A stretch of 30,014 bases of DNA from PHET01 sp038202795 (GTDB lineage: Bacteria; Actinomycetota; Coriobacteriia; Anaerosomatales; PHET01): assembly GCA_038202795.1 (NCBI GenBank), contig JBBREQ010000021.1, positions 1-30,014 on the forward strand, read 5' to 3'. Below, in pieces: positions 7,932 through 15,656 of this stretch. Within the stretch, counting starts at the first letter, position 1. Every line of letters begins with the position of its first letter. The notes under the pieces were generated by a model, which searched no databases, was not told where the DNA came from, and was given only the letters and a program-made list of their open reading frames with translations. Made by a program: the position numbers and the translations under genes.

Positions 7932-9060
7932 ACCCGCTACCGAGCCCCGTGGTGCCTCGACCGTCGATGAGAAGCAGTTCGCTCTCGATCAGGCGCGTTA
8001 CCAACGTATACTCAGCATCGCGACACCGTTCATCTCAGTGGCGATCGCGCTGCTTGTGGGGTCGTTGGTCATTCTCGCATCCGGCCAGGATCCGCTCGCG
8101 GCCTTCTCGGCCATGTTCTCTGGCGCTTTCGGTGGGACCCGGCAGATAGGGGAGACGCTCCTGCGTGCGACCCCGCTCGTCTTCACCGGGCTTGCGGTCG
8201 CCTACGGCTTTCGCTCCGGGTTATTCAATATCGGAGCGGAAGGCCAGCTCTTCTTGGGGGGACTCGCTGCGGCGTGGTTGGGCATCGCACTGGGCGGACT
8301 TTCGTGGGTGTTCTCCCTTCCGCTGATGCTTCTGGGCGCGATGGCTGCAGGCGCGGCGTGGGCGTTCATTCCGGCGCTCATGAAGGCGAAGCTCGGTGCG
8401 CATGAGGTCATCACCACGATGATGTTCGCCTACATCGGGCGCTATCTGGTGTCGTGGATCGTCACAGGTCCGTTCAAGGACGAGGGCAGCATTCCTCAGA
8501 CTCCCGAGCTGCCGGTTTCAAGCCAGCTGCCGCGCATATCCGACGTATTCACGTTCCTAGAGCCCAACCGCGCACACATGGGGTTTCTGATAGGTGTCGC
8601 TGCCGCTGTCATCGTGTGGTGGATACTCAAGTACACCGTCTTGGGATTCGAGGCGCGCGCGGTGGGATTCAACCCGATAGCGTCTGCTACCGGTGGCATC
8701 TCAGTCGCATCGACCACCATCAAGTCGCTCTGTATCTCAGGCTCCCTGGCGGGGCTCGCAGGCGCCGCAGAAGTCATGGGAGTCCACTATCGGCTCTTCG
8801 ATCAGTTCTCATCCGGATTCGGCTTCACGGGAATCGCGGTCGCGCTTCTGGCGAAGAACAACCCGCTGGGGGTGATTGCCGCCGCTATTCTGTTCGGTGC
8901 GATGTCAGCGGGCGCCGGCACCATGCAACTCGAGGCCAAAGTCTCGCCGAAGGTGATCGGGGTCATTCAGGGGGTCATCATCTTCATGGTTGGCGCCGAG
9001 CTGATCGTGTCGTGGGCCATATCGCGTGTCCGCATGACGAGAGGGGGCGCCGGTGTTTAG
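7924..9060 (+). CDS. ABC importer permease 1 (nucleoside/sugar type)
   Basis: This 378-residue integral membrane subunit belongs to the BPD_transp_2 family. After a short hydrophilic N-terminus there are many membrane segments, beginning around ISVAIALLVGSLVIL. The conserved block GLAVAYGFRSGLFNIGAEGQL is the family hallmark, and a long loop precedes the C-terminal spans. It pairs with the next gene to form the channel. The GTG at 7924 is chosen because AGGAGGTG (7913-7920) precedes it; it overlaps the ATPase stop by 8 nt, suggesting coupled translation. It corresponds to NupP/YufP-type permeases; the substrate is inferred from the BMP partner. Confidence 0.93.
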   Translation: MPEPATEPRGASTVDEKQFALDQARYQRILSIATPFISVAIALLVGSLVILASGQDPLAAFSAMFSGAFGGTRQIGETLLRATPLVFTGLAVAYGFRSGLFNIGAEGQLFLGGLAAAWLGIALGGLSWVFSLPLMLLGAMAAGAAWAFIPALMKAKLGAHEVITTMMFAYIGRYLVSWIVTGPFKDEGSIPQTPELPVSSQLPRISDVFTFLEPNRAHMGFLIGVAAAVIVWWILKYTVLGFEARAVGFNPIASATGGISVASTTIKSLCISGSLAGLAGAAEVMGVHYRLFDQFSSGFGFTGIAVALLAKNNPLGVIAAAILFGAMSAGAGTMQLEAKVSPKVIGVIQGVIIFMVGAELIVSWAISRVRMTRGGAGV

Positions 9061-10009
9061 TGAGATCTTCACTCCCGAGCTCTTCGCCTCTGCGGTGAGG
9101 CTGGCAACTCCGATTGCACTGGCCGCCACAGGAGCAGCAGTCTGCGAACGCTCCGGCATCGTCAATATCGCGATGGAGGGGCTGATGCTCGTTGCCGCGT
9201 TTGCCGGCGTGACCGCAGCGCTTCTCTCAGGAAGCACCTGGCTTGGGGTGATTGCTGCCGTTGTCGCCTCGCTGGTCTTCTCGGCACTTCACGCGTGGGC
9301 CTCGGTTAATCTGCGTGCCGATCAGGTCATCTCGGGAACCGCGATCAACATTCTGGCGCTGGGAATCACCGGTTTTCTGATGCAGACGATCTTCAAGCGC
9401 CCCGGGACCACAGACTCGGTGAAGACTATCGGTCCGCTACTGGATCTGCCCGCTGGCGGGGACAGCCTGCTGGGCAGGATCTGGACGTGGATCGACGTGG
9501 CTCTCTTGAGTTACACGCCTATCGTCTATCTGGGCGTATTCCTCGCCATCTTCCTCACGTGGGCGATGTATCGCACGCGGTGGGGGCTGCGTCTCAGGGC
9601 ATTAGGCGAGCACCCGCGAGCCGCCGATACCGTGGGCGTCAACGTTCTCAGAGGCCGGTGGGTGGCGATCCTCATATCTGGCGCGATGGCCGGGCTCGCT
9701 GGAGCGAACCTGACCCTCGAACAGGTCGGATCGTTCACGGAGGGCATGACCAACGGGCGTGGGTTCATCGCGCTGGCCGCAAACATCTTTGGCCGTTGGA
9801 TTCCCGGAGGGGCGTATCTGGCCTCCTTGCTGTTCGGATTCGCCGATGCGCTGCAACTCAAGCTGCAGTTGTTCTCCGACACCATCAATCTTCCGCCGCA
9901 GTTTTTCCTGATGTTTCCGTACGTGCTGACCGTGATCGTGTTGGCCGGGGCCGTAGGCAAGGCGGCCGCACCCGCGGCGGTGGGCAAGCCTTATAAGGAG
10001 AAGGGCTAG
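9053..10009 (+). CDS. ABC importer permease 2 (nucleoside/sugar type)
   Basis: This 318-residue second permease of the importer has about eight to ten membrane segments. The motif CERSGIVNIAMEGLML near residues 31-46 is the BPD_transp_2 signature, equivalent to FRSGLFNIGAEGQL in the first permease. It corresponds to NupQ/YufQ-like subunits. The GTG start overlaps permease 1 by 8 nt, the same overlap as at the previous junction. It is the last gene of the operon. Its TAG stop interlocks with the stop of the convergent gene on the other strand through the shared tetramer CTAG (10006-10009). Confidence 0.93.
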   Translation: MFSEIFTPELFASAVRLATPIALAATGAAVCERSGIVNIAMEGLMLVAAFAGVTAALLSGSTWLGVIAAVVASLVFSALHAWASVNLRADQVISGTAINILALGITGFLMQTIFKRPGTTDSVKTIGPLLDLPAGGDSLLGRIWTWIDVALLSYTPIVYLGVFLAIFLTWAMYRTRWGLRLRALGEHPRAADTVGVNVLRGRWVAILISGAMAGLAGANLTLEQVGSFTEGMTNGRGFIALAANIFGRWIPGGAYLASLLFGFADALQLKLQLFSDTINLPPQFFLMFPYVLTVIVLAGAVGKAAAPAAVGKPYKEKG

Positions 10010-10263
10010 TCGATCCGGCTCGCCGGGCCGTCGTCGCCTGGCGGCTCTGAGCCCGTGAAGTCAGCGCCGGAGTCCTCCTCGGTAAGCCGTTGCCGCGCCA
10101 CGACGAATGCGCTGACGCCAACGGTGAACACTACCAACGCGATCACGTCTTGGGGGATATCGGGAGCGAAGTCGCCCCCTCGGATTACGAGCGATCGCAC
10201 GAGGTAGGCCGCCGCAGGCACGGCCACCGCCACCCAAAGCGGGATTCGGATGTGTGGCCTCAC
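10006..10263 (-). CDS. Small membrane protein, 85 residues, unknown function
   Basis: I do not recognise a family. The protein has two likely membrane segments, about residues 7-27 and 39-56, and an acidic C-terminal tail. Its reality is supported by a start that overlaps the stop of the upstream DUF4349 gene as ATGA (10263-10260), a standard translational-coupling arrangement, and by a stop flush against the convergent permease gene. The pairing suggests that it works with the DUF4349 protein in the membrane. Confidence 0.72.
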   Translation of the reverse strand: MRPHIRIPLWVAVAVPAAAYLVRSLVIRGGDFAPDIPQDVIALVVFTVGVSAFVVARQRLTEEDSGADFTGSEPPGDDGPASRID

Positions 10264-11294
10264 TCGGGTTCGCCATCAGCAGTCGGCGTCGTCTCAACCG
10301 GCTCGGAGGGGCGGCGCAAAGCGCGTCGACTGAGAATCACGCGGATCGGCCAGATCACGAGGCCGATGAGTACGGCCAGCAGCGTGAGCGGGATCGCCAG
10401 GGTCACGAGCGTTGCAACCATCGCTGCCGCGGCCTGAATGCCGCGCGTCACGGCCTCGCGAAGCCCCCACGTGGCACCCATCGGCTGCACAACGGGTCCG
10501 GGTTCTGATAGAGCCACCGTGAGCGTTGAGCGGGCGGCCTGGCGCTGCAGATAGGTGAGCTGAGCATCCATCGACTCGATCTCTCCACGAACGCGAGAAA
10601 GCTCGCGTTCGACCTCCAGCAGATCGGTGACGTCATTGGTCTTTTCGAGGAACGTCCTCAGACGGGCCTCCTCGGCGCGCAGGTTCCTGAGGCGTGCCTC
10701 CAGGTCGATCGCCTGCTCGGTCACGTCGTTGGCGTTCGAGGACTGGGTCAAAACCGCCCCAAGCTTGGCCACCTGGGCTTGGAGGGTGTCGAGCTTCTGT
10801 GCGGGAACGCGCAGTGTGATGTAAGCCATGGCCGGTCCGCGGACAGCCGCATCCTGCTGCGCCTGTCCAGACCCGAGTATCTGGGGCTCGCCTGCGACCA
10901 CGGACAGGTCGCTGATCTCTGCGTCGTTCTTGCGGGCAGCTGCGCGAAGACCCGCCAGAGCCGAGTCCACATCCTCAACCCGGACTTCCATGTTCGCCGT
11001 CCGGATGACGAGTCGGTCGGTCCCTGGTGTGGAGGGCGCTGCGTCTACCGACGCGCTGTCCCGCGATGCGCCACCTGCCGACTCGTTGGTGTTCGCGCCG
11101 TACCCTTGCTTCGAAGCCGAGTCGACTCCCGGCGGTTCAACGGCGAGCTGCGCCGCGGGTGCGCCGAGAGACCCGGTGTCGGGTGCGGTGAAAGAGGTTC
11201 GACCCTGACCAACGGTGTAGCCCAGCAACGCCACCAGAAGCGCCGCCGCTCCCGCAAGACCGAGCATGAGGACCGTGCGTTTCCGTGACTTCAT
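10260..11294 (-). CDS. DUF4349 domain envelope protein
   Basis: This 344-residue protein of unknown function is probably membrane-anchored and faces outward. The N-terminus has basic residues followed by a hydrophobic segment (about 7-28), then a Ser/Ala/Gly-rich stretch. The DUF4349 core starts at LVIRTANMEVRVEDVDSALA and includes ITLRVPAQKLDTL and a heptad-rich coiled coil (RLRNLRAEEARLRTFLE onward). A C-terminal membrane span (AAAMVATLVTLAIPLTLLAV) and a basic cytoplasmic tail follow. The ATG at 11294 follows an AAGGAG ribosome binding site; longer in-frame starts run through the terminator and the small upstream gene and are rejected. Family members are often lipoproteins or signalling-linked, but none gives a firm function. 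Confidence 0.87.
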   Translation of the reverse strand: MKSRKRTVLMLGLAGAAALLVALLGYTVGQGRTSFTAPDTGSLGAPAAQLAVEPPGVDSASKQGYGANTNESAGGASRDSASVDAAPSTPGTDRLVIRTANMEVRVEDVDSALAGLRAAARKNDAEISDLSVVAGEPQILGSGQAQQDAAVRGPAMAYITLRVPAQKLDTLQAQVAKLGAVLTQSSNANDVTEQAIDLEARLRNLRAEEARLRTFLEKTNDVTDLLEVERELSRVRGEIESMDAQLTYLQRQAARSTLTVALSEPGPVVQPMGATWGLREAVTRGIQAAAAMVATLVTLAIPLTLLAVLIGLVIWPIRVILSRRALRRPSEPVETTPTADGEPE

Positions 11295-11327
11295 CGTCGA
11301 CTCCTTCTGATACATCGCACAGGCCGT

Positions 11328-11366
11328 GAAAACAAAGACGCCCCGTGCCCGATGGGCAGGAGCGTC
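11328..11366 (-). terminator. Intrinsic terminator or attenuator upstream of the DUF4349 gene
   Basis: Read on the - strand, an imperfect GC-rich hairpin (GACGC arms at 11337-11366 enclosing TGCCC-ATC-GGGCA) is followed by TTTGTTTTC. This fits an intrinsic terminator for the 46-residue gene that ends at 11396. It lies about 34 nt before the DUF4349 start, so it may act as a partial terminator in that gene's leader. Confidence 0.65.
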
Positions 11367-11395
11367 CCGCTGACGATCGGTATGACAGGAGCACT

Positions 11396-11536
11396 CTATG
11401 CGGCCGGATTCTGCTCCTGCTCGTTCTTCTTCAGGACTGACGCGGCATAAGCACCGATGCCAATACCGACGCCGATGACGACGAAGAACGCGAGAATCAG
11501 AACGTTGACCAGAGTAGCAGCCCAGTTCGCGGTCAT
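11396..11536 (-). CDS. 46-residue single-span membrane protein, unknown function
   Basis: This very small gene encodes MTANWAATLVNVLILAFFVV, then a glycine-rich helix and a charged tail, KKNEQEQNPAA. The hydrophobic stretch at about residues 8-32 is long enough for one transmembrane helix. The ATG at 11536 follows a good GGAGGT ribosome binding site about 8 nt upstream. A candidate promoter lies further upstream, and a terminator-like hairpin follows the stop, which together make it a credible independent unit. The in-frame codons that extend it to 11758 would cross the promoter and are rejected. It is divergent from mraZ. No known family is recognised. Confidence 0.7.
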   Translation of the reverse strand: MTANWAATLVNVLILAFFVVIGVGIGIGAYAASVLKKNEQEQNPAA

Positions 11537-11574
11537 GTGACCTACCTCCGGAGTCGCGGATAGTAACGGACACG

Positions 11575-11604
11575 ATTCTACCCGCTGAAGCTCCCACAGA
11601 GCAA
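11575..11604 (-). promoter_or_regulatory. Candidate promoter of the 46-residue membrane protein gene
   Basis: Read leftward, TTGCTC (11604-11599) and TAGAAT (11580-11575) are spaced by 18 nt. The -10 matches consensus at five of six positions. The leader to the ATG at 11536 would be about 30 nt. The spacer contains one GTGGGA, which resembles the boxes at the mraZ promoter. Confidence 0.45.
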
Positions 11605-11741
11605 TGCGACTGTCTGCGCCCTGCATTCCGACTGACAACGGGGACCAATCGCCCCTTCGATATCTCAGACGCTTCGCCTGCCCGGATGGTTCACGAACCG
11701 GGGTTTCAGCCTGGGGTTGGCGAGCAGCGGCCGCGCCACGA

Positions 11742-11814
11742 GTGGTGCCCAGTGGCATGCGGTGTTATCACTTCCCATGAAAGTATTGCAATGTGGGATG
11801 AAGTGGCATATCTT
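11742..11814 (+). promoter_or_regulatory. Candidate mraZ/dcw promoter with MraZ-like GTGG boxes
   Basis: A -35 TTGCAA (11786-11791) and a -10 TATCTT (11809-11814) are 17 nt apart. The spacer holds GTGGGA (11793-11798) and GTGGCA (11803-11808), exactly 10 bp apart. A second pair, GTGGTG (11742-11747) and GTGGCA (11752-11757), has the same 10-bp step and lies 51 bp upstream. MraZ is known to bind tandem TGGGN-type repeats at its own promoter, so autoregulation is likely. Binding is inferred from motif and spacing only. Confidence 0.55.
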
Positions 11815-11881
11815 TTGTCTTGCAAGGAGGGGTTCTTCGCAGTGAGGGTTTCTCGGTAGGGCGGAGTGGAGAGGGGGAGAG

Positions 11882-12316
11882 ATGTTTCTCGGCGAGCATC
11901 AGCACACGCTGGACGCCAAAGGGCGCGTCTCTCTGCCCGCGAAGTTCCGACTGCAGATGACGGGCAAGGTAGTGGTCGCCAAAGGCCTCGACAGAAACCT
12001 CTACGTGTACGAGGCCGGCGAGTACGAGAAGTTCGTCGACAAGCTCACGTCGCGCGAGGACTTCAACGCGAAGGTCCGTCAGCTCAGGAGCTTCTTCACC
12101 GGCGGTGCGGTCGAATCCGATCTCGACTCAGCCGGGAGGGTCTCGATTCCTGCGAACCTGCGTGAGTACGCGGGCCTTGCAAAAGACGTCGTGGTAATCG
12201 GCAACGGGAGCCGCGTCGAGATCTGGGACTCCGAGGCCTGGGAGCGCTACAACGCCGAGGCTGCGGATTCGATAGACGACATTGCCCAGGAACTGGCTGA
12301 CGCCGGACTCCTGTAG
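11882..12316 (+). CDS. mraZ: Transcriptional regulator MraZ
   Basis: This 144-residue DNA-binding protein heads the division cluster and normally regulates it. Two AbrB-like MraZ repeats are visible: MFLGEHQHTLDAKGRVSLPAKFR at the N-terminus and a second copy with DLDSAGRVSIPANLREYAGL at about residues 80-101. The DxxGR signature is intact in both. The length is typical. The ATG follows a purine-rich AGAGGGGGAGAG site. Candidate MraZ boxes sit in its own promoter. It ends 9 nt before rsmH, so the two are co-transcribed, the usual arrangement. Confidence 0.96.
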   Translation: MFLGEHQHTLDAKGRVSLPAKFRLQMTGKVVVAKGLDRNLYVYEAGEYEKFVDKLTSREDFNAKVRQLRSFFTGGAVESDLDSAGRVSIPANLREYAGLAKDVVVIGNGSRVEIWDSEAWERYNAEAADSIDDIAQELADAGLL

Positions 12317-12325
12317 GGATTGAAA

Positions 12326-13276
12326 ATGGAATATCGGCACACCCCAGTTTTGCTGGCCGAGGTCACGCAGCACCTATCGCCGCAACCCGGTTCGATCGTT
12401 GTCGATTGCACCTTAGGCGGGGCAGGACACGCGAAACGGCTTGTAGACCTCATGGCTCCCGCGGGGATTCTCGTGGGAATCGACCAAGATGACGCAGCAC
12501 TTATTGCAGCAGCATCCACACTACGCCTCGGCCAGCAAGAATCACCTGTGAAGACGGTCCTTCTCAAGGGCAATTTCGGGGATCTCGACGAGCTGCTCGC
12601 TTCAGCGCAGATCCCCTATGCCAACGGGATCCTGTTCGATCTCGGAGTCTCGTCTCCACAGATAGACGTTGCCGAGCGGGGCTTCTCCTTCAAAGCGGAC
12701 GCCCCGCTGGACATGCGGATGAACCCGGGTCAACACACCCCAACCGCAGCAGAGGTCATCGCATCATATGACGAAGCCGACCTCGCCCGGATCATCCGAA
12801 ACTACGGTGAGGAACGGTGGGCCTCGCGAATCGCAGCATTCATCGTAGCCGCGCGGGCCCGCCGTCCTATCGCCACCACAGGGCAACTCGTCGAGGTCAT
12901 CAAAGCCGCCATACCCGCTTCAGCCAGAAGGAGCGGCGGGCATCCGGCCAAGAAGACCTTCCAGGCACTGCGCATCGAGGTGAACGGAGAACTCAGCCAG
13001 CTCGAGCGGGGAATCCATGCGGCCATCCGATGGCTGGCCCCGGGTGGGCGCATTGCGGTGATCAGTTACCACTCCCTCGAGGACCGGCTGGTAAAGGGCG
13101 TGTTCGCTGAGAACGCACGCGGGTGTACCTGCCCGCCGGACATGCCGGTATGTACGTGCGACACCCAGCCGGTTTTGAAGTTGATCAACCGTCGGGCACT
13201 TGTCCCGAGCGACGAAGAGATAGAGCGCAATCCACGTGCTCGCAGCGCGAAGCTGCGGGTCGCCGAGAAGCGGTAA
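12326..13276 (+). CDS. rsmH: 16S rRNA (cytosine(1402)-N(4))-methyltransferase
   Basis: RsmH (formerly MraW) methylates N4 of C1402 in the ribosomal decoding centre using S-adenosylmethionine. The 316-residue product starts MEYRHTPVLLAEV and shows the SAM-binding DCTLGGAGHA motif (about residues 30-40). Next come FDLGVSSPQID, the DMRMN block, HPAKKTFQALRIEVN and the C-terminal AVISYHSLEDRLVK. All are standard RsmH landmarks. The ATG at 12326 has an AGGG site 7 nt upstream; an in-frame TTG at 12320 is less likely. It sits in its conserved place between mraZ and ftsL. Confidence 0.97.
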   Translation: MEYRHTPVLLAEVTQHLSPQPGSIVVDCTLGGAGHAKRLVDLMAPAGILVGIDQDDAALIAAASTLRLGQQESPVKTVLLKGNFGDLDELLASAQIPYANGILFDLGVSSPQIDVAERGFSFKADAPLDMRMNPGQHTPTAAEVIASYDEADLARIIRNYGEERWASRIAAFIVAARARRPIATTGQLVEVIKAAIPASARRSGGHPAKKTFQALRIEVNGELSQLERGIHAAIRWLAPGGRIAVISYHSLEDRLVKGVFAENARGCTCPPDMPVCTCDTQPVLKLINRRALVPSDEEIERNPRARSAKLRVAEKR

Positions 13277-13282
13277 GCCAGA

Positions 13283-13300
13283 GCCACCAGATGAGGTGGC
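13283..13300 (+). other. Small hairpin between rsmH and the ftsL-like gene
   Basis: GCCACC (13283-13288) and GGTGGC (13295-13300) form a 6-bp stem around AGATGA. No T-run follows. It precedes the AGGGAGGT ribosome binding site of the next gene and may be only an mRNA structure. Confidence 0.4.
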
Positions 13301-13323
13301 GGGAGAGAGTAGGGAGGTGGTAG

Positions 13324-13860
13324 ATGATGGGAGCAGCAGTCGCGAGGCAGCAGCCGCGTACGTCACGTCGTCATGTACCGCACCTCGCTCTTGTTGGATC
13401 TGCGCGCACCCGTCCTGCGAAGCGGGGCAGTCAGGCAGCGCAGGCTGCGGCCGCTCGTGACCTGTTCACCGCGTTCGCGGTCTTTGTCGTGGTGGTATCG
13501 GTTCTGGGAGTGGGCCGTGTCTGGCTTTCGGTGCAGGCTGCGGAAGCTTCGATCAAAGCAAATGAGCTACGCAGCACGATCAAGAGTGAGCGCTACGAGG
13601 GGGATATGCTCGAAGTGCGTCAGAGCGCGCTGGGCTCTCCGTCCCGAATCCGCGCAATCGCATCCAACGCCCTGCAGATGACTTCATCACGTAAGGTGAC
13701 CTACGTACGTCTCGAGACAGGGGCGGTGGCTCCCCAGGCTCCACGCCCTGCTCCTGTGGTTTCCAACTCCAACGGGGCGATGGCGCGAATGATGGATCTT
13801 ACTGCCGGCGAGGCGCAGGTGCTGCTTGTGGGCAGCATCGGCCTTGCGCGATCGAAGTGA
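13324..13860 (+). CDS. ftsL: FtsL/DivIC-like cell division protein
   Basis: This 178-residue bitopic membrane protein is placed exactly where ftsL lies in dcw clusters. It has a basic cytoplasmic N-terminus (about 1-46) and one membrane span (about 48-68, FTAFAVFVVVVSVLGVGRVW). A periplasmic or extracellular coiled coil (about 69-102) follows, and then the SRIRAIASNALQMT motif seen at the end of FtsL/DivIC domains. FtsL would form the FtsQ-FtsL-FtsB(DivIC) complex that activates septal PBP and FtsW. The Ala/Arg-rich N-terminal extension is long but common in actinobacteria. The start may be either of two adjacent ATGs after AGGGAGGT. Sequence conservation is low, so the symbol rests largely on context and topology. 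Confidence 0.85.
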   Translation: MMGAAVARQQPRTSRRHVPHLALVGSARTRPAKRGSQAAQAAAARDLFTAFAVFVVVVSVLGVGRVWLSVQAAEASIKANELRSTIKSERYEGDMLEVRQSALGSPSRIRAIASNALQMTSSRKVTYVRLETGAVAPQAPRPAPVVSNSNGAMARMMDLTAGEAQVLLVGSIGLARSK

Positions 13861-13885
13861 TGCGTCGCTGTGGTGAGGAGGGCGC

Positions 13886-15652
13886 GTGAGCGCGAAGCGT
13901 CCCAACCCGCGCAGTAGTGGTCGTTACGCCCTGTTTCTGACACTCTTCTTCGCGCTGTTCGCGGTGATAGCGGTTCGACTCATCTGGGTCCAGGTCGTTT
14001 TGGCACCCGCGTACGCCGCCAAGGCCACCTCGCAGAGGCTTCGAGATATCGAGCTGCCCTCGCGCCGAGGGACTGTCTATGACCGTGAGGGTGAACCGCT
14101 GGCCGTGAGTGTCGAGGCCCGGACCATCTTCGCTGCACCCAACCAGATCACCGAGACGACCGCGACTGCCCAGGCGCTCGCGCAGACGCTGGGCGGCGAC
14201 GTCCAAGGGTACCTGGACAAGCTCCACCGAGACAGTGGCTTCGTCTACGTCGGCCGAAAGGTCGACCTGGACCGAGCAACAGCCCTCGAGAAGCTGGATA
14301 TAGACGGAATCGGCTATCTCGACGACTTCCGCCGGCTGTACCCCTCAGGCGAGCTTGCGAGCCAGGTGCTCGGATTCGTCGGTGTGGATGACGTCGGGCT
14401 CGCCGGCATTGAGGCGTACTACGACGAGACGCTGCAGGGCAACTCCGGCCTGGTCATGGGTGAGCGCGACCCGCGAGGCAACCCGATTCCCGGCGGAATC
14501 CAGAAGGTCATTGAGCCGGTTCACGGTCACGATATCGCCCTGACCATCGACAAGGACGTCCAGTACCAAGCCCAGGTCGAGATTGCTGCGGCCGTGAAGA
14601 AGTGGGGGGCGAAGAGCGGTTCGGTGATCATCATGAATCCTCGCAATGGCGAGATCTACGCGATGGCGACTGCTCCCGGCTTCAACCCCAACGAGTACGG
14701 CAAGGCCAAGGCGTCACGGATCCGCAACCGGCCCGTCACCGACGCATACGAGCCCGGATCCACGCTCAAGTGCCTCACCGCCGCTGCCGTGATCGAAGAA
14801 GGACTGTTCACGCCGGAAAGCAAGCTGTCGCTCCCTTCCACCATCAGAGTAGGCGGACGCACCATACACGAGTCGCACGACCGGGGCGCGGTGAACTGGA
14901 GCTTGACCGAGATCGTGACGCACTCCAGCAACGTGGGGACGGTGAAACTCGGTATCAAACTGGGAGAGAAGGCACTCTACCGCTCGTTTGCCGATTTTGG
15001 AATCACCGACAAGACGGGCATCGATTTCCCCGGAGAGACCACGGGCTGGTTGCCTCCGACAGACCAGTGGTCGCCTTCATCGATCGGAAACATTCCCTTC
15101 GGGCAGGGTATCTCGGTCACGCCGATGCAACTCGCCAGGGCCATTGCGGCCATCGCCAACAAAGGAGAGCTACCCACGCCGCACTTCTTGCTGGAGATCC
15201 CCAACTCGCCCGAGCCACGTCGCGGCTGGCCCTTGAAGCGTGCGATCTCGCCGGAGACGGCCGCGCAGGTCACGACAATACTCGAGGGCGTGGTTACCGA
15301 GGGGACGGGTGCTGAAGCGAAGATTCGCGGATACTCGGTGGCGGGCAAGACGGGTACGGCCCAAAAGGCACAGCCCGGCGGCCGCGGGTACACCGGCGGC
15401 AAGTACGTTGGGTCATTCATCGGGTACGCACCGTCTGAAGATCCGCAGGTATTGGTTTGCGTGACTATCGACGAACCGCGGAATGGCATCTATGGGGGCA
15501 CCATCGCTGCGCCCACATTCGCCCGGCTCACCCAGTTCACCCTTTCTCACCTCAAGATCCCACCGTCCTCAACGGGCGCGAAGAAGACGCCCAAGCGAGA
15601 CACGCAGGAATCAGGTGTCGGTCCGGTGTCGGACGACCTGCCTCGAGACTGA
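13886..15652 (+). CDS. ftsI: Class B penicillin-binding protein, septal transpeptidase (FtsI/PBP3)
   Basis: This 588-residue class B PBP cross-links septal peptidoglycan. An N-terminal membrane anchor (about 14-38) precedes the pedestal domain with RRGTVYDREGEPLA (residues 60-73). The transpeptidase domain has all three active-site motifs: STLK with nucleophile Ser292, SSN at 347-349 and KTGT at 488-491. There is no PASTA domain after the transpeptidase domain, so it resembles FtsI more than sporulation SpoVD. The GTG start follows GAGGAGGG. It lies between the ftsL-like gene and murE, the classic septal PBP position. Beta-lactams would be expected to acylate Ser292, from family knowledge. 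Confidence 0.95.
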   Translation: MSAKRPNPRSSGRYALFLTLFFALFAVIAVRLIWVQVVLAPAYAAKATSQRLRDIELPSRRGTVYDREGEPLAVSVEARTIFAAPNQITETTATAQALAQTLGGDVQGYLDKLHRDSGFVYVGRKVDLDRATALEKLDIDGIGYLDDFRRLYPSGELASQVLGFVGVDDVGLAGIEAYYDETLQGNSGLVMGERDPRGNPIPGGIQKVIEPVHGHDIALTIDKDVQYQAQVEIAAAVKKWGAKSGSVIIMNPRNGEIYAMATAPGFNPNEYGKAKASRIRNRPVTDAYEPGSTLKCLTAAAVIEEGLFTPESKLSLPSTIRVGGRTIHESHDRGAVNWSLTEIVTHSSNVGTVKLGIKLGEKALYRSFADFGITDKTGIDFPGETTGWLPPTDQWSPSSIGNIPFGQGISVTPMQLARAIAAIANKGELPTPHFLLEIPNSPEPRRGWPLKRAISPETAAQVTTILEGVVTEGTGAEAKIRGYSVAGKTGTAQKAQPGGRGYTGGKYVGSFIGYAPSEDPQVLVCVTIDEPRNGIYGGTIAAPTFARLTQFTLSHLKIPPSSTGAKKTPKRDTQESGVGPVSDDLPRD

Positions 15653-15656
15653 GCGG

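Larger units (their letters stand above)
11537..11881. other. 345-nt divergent control region between the small TM gene and mraZ
   Basis: No credible longer gene is seen here. The region holds the candidate leftward promoter (11575-11604), two pairs of GTGG boxes (11742-11757 and 11793-11808), the candidate mraZ promoter (11786-11814) and a possible five-codon leader ORF (11842-11859). The part from about 11605 to 11740 shows nothing I can name. Confidence 0.7.

Noticed and set aside
11295..11648. N-terminal extension of the DUF4349 gene to 11648
   Set aside because: It would cross a terminator and the 46-residue gene. The extension is Arg/Ser-rich and non-conserved in character, while the ATG at 11294 has a good ribosome binding site and starts a signal or anchor segment.
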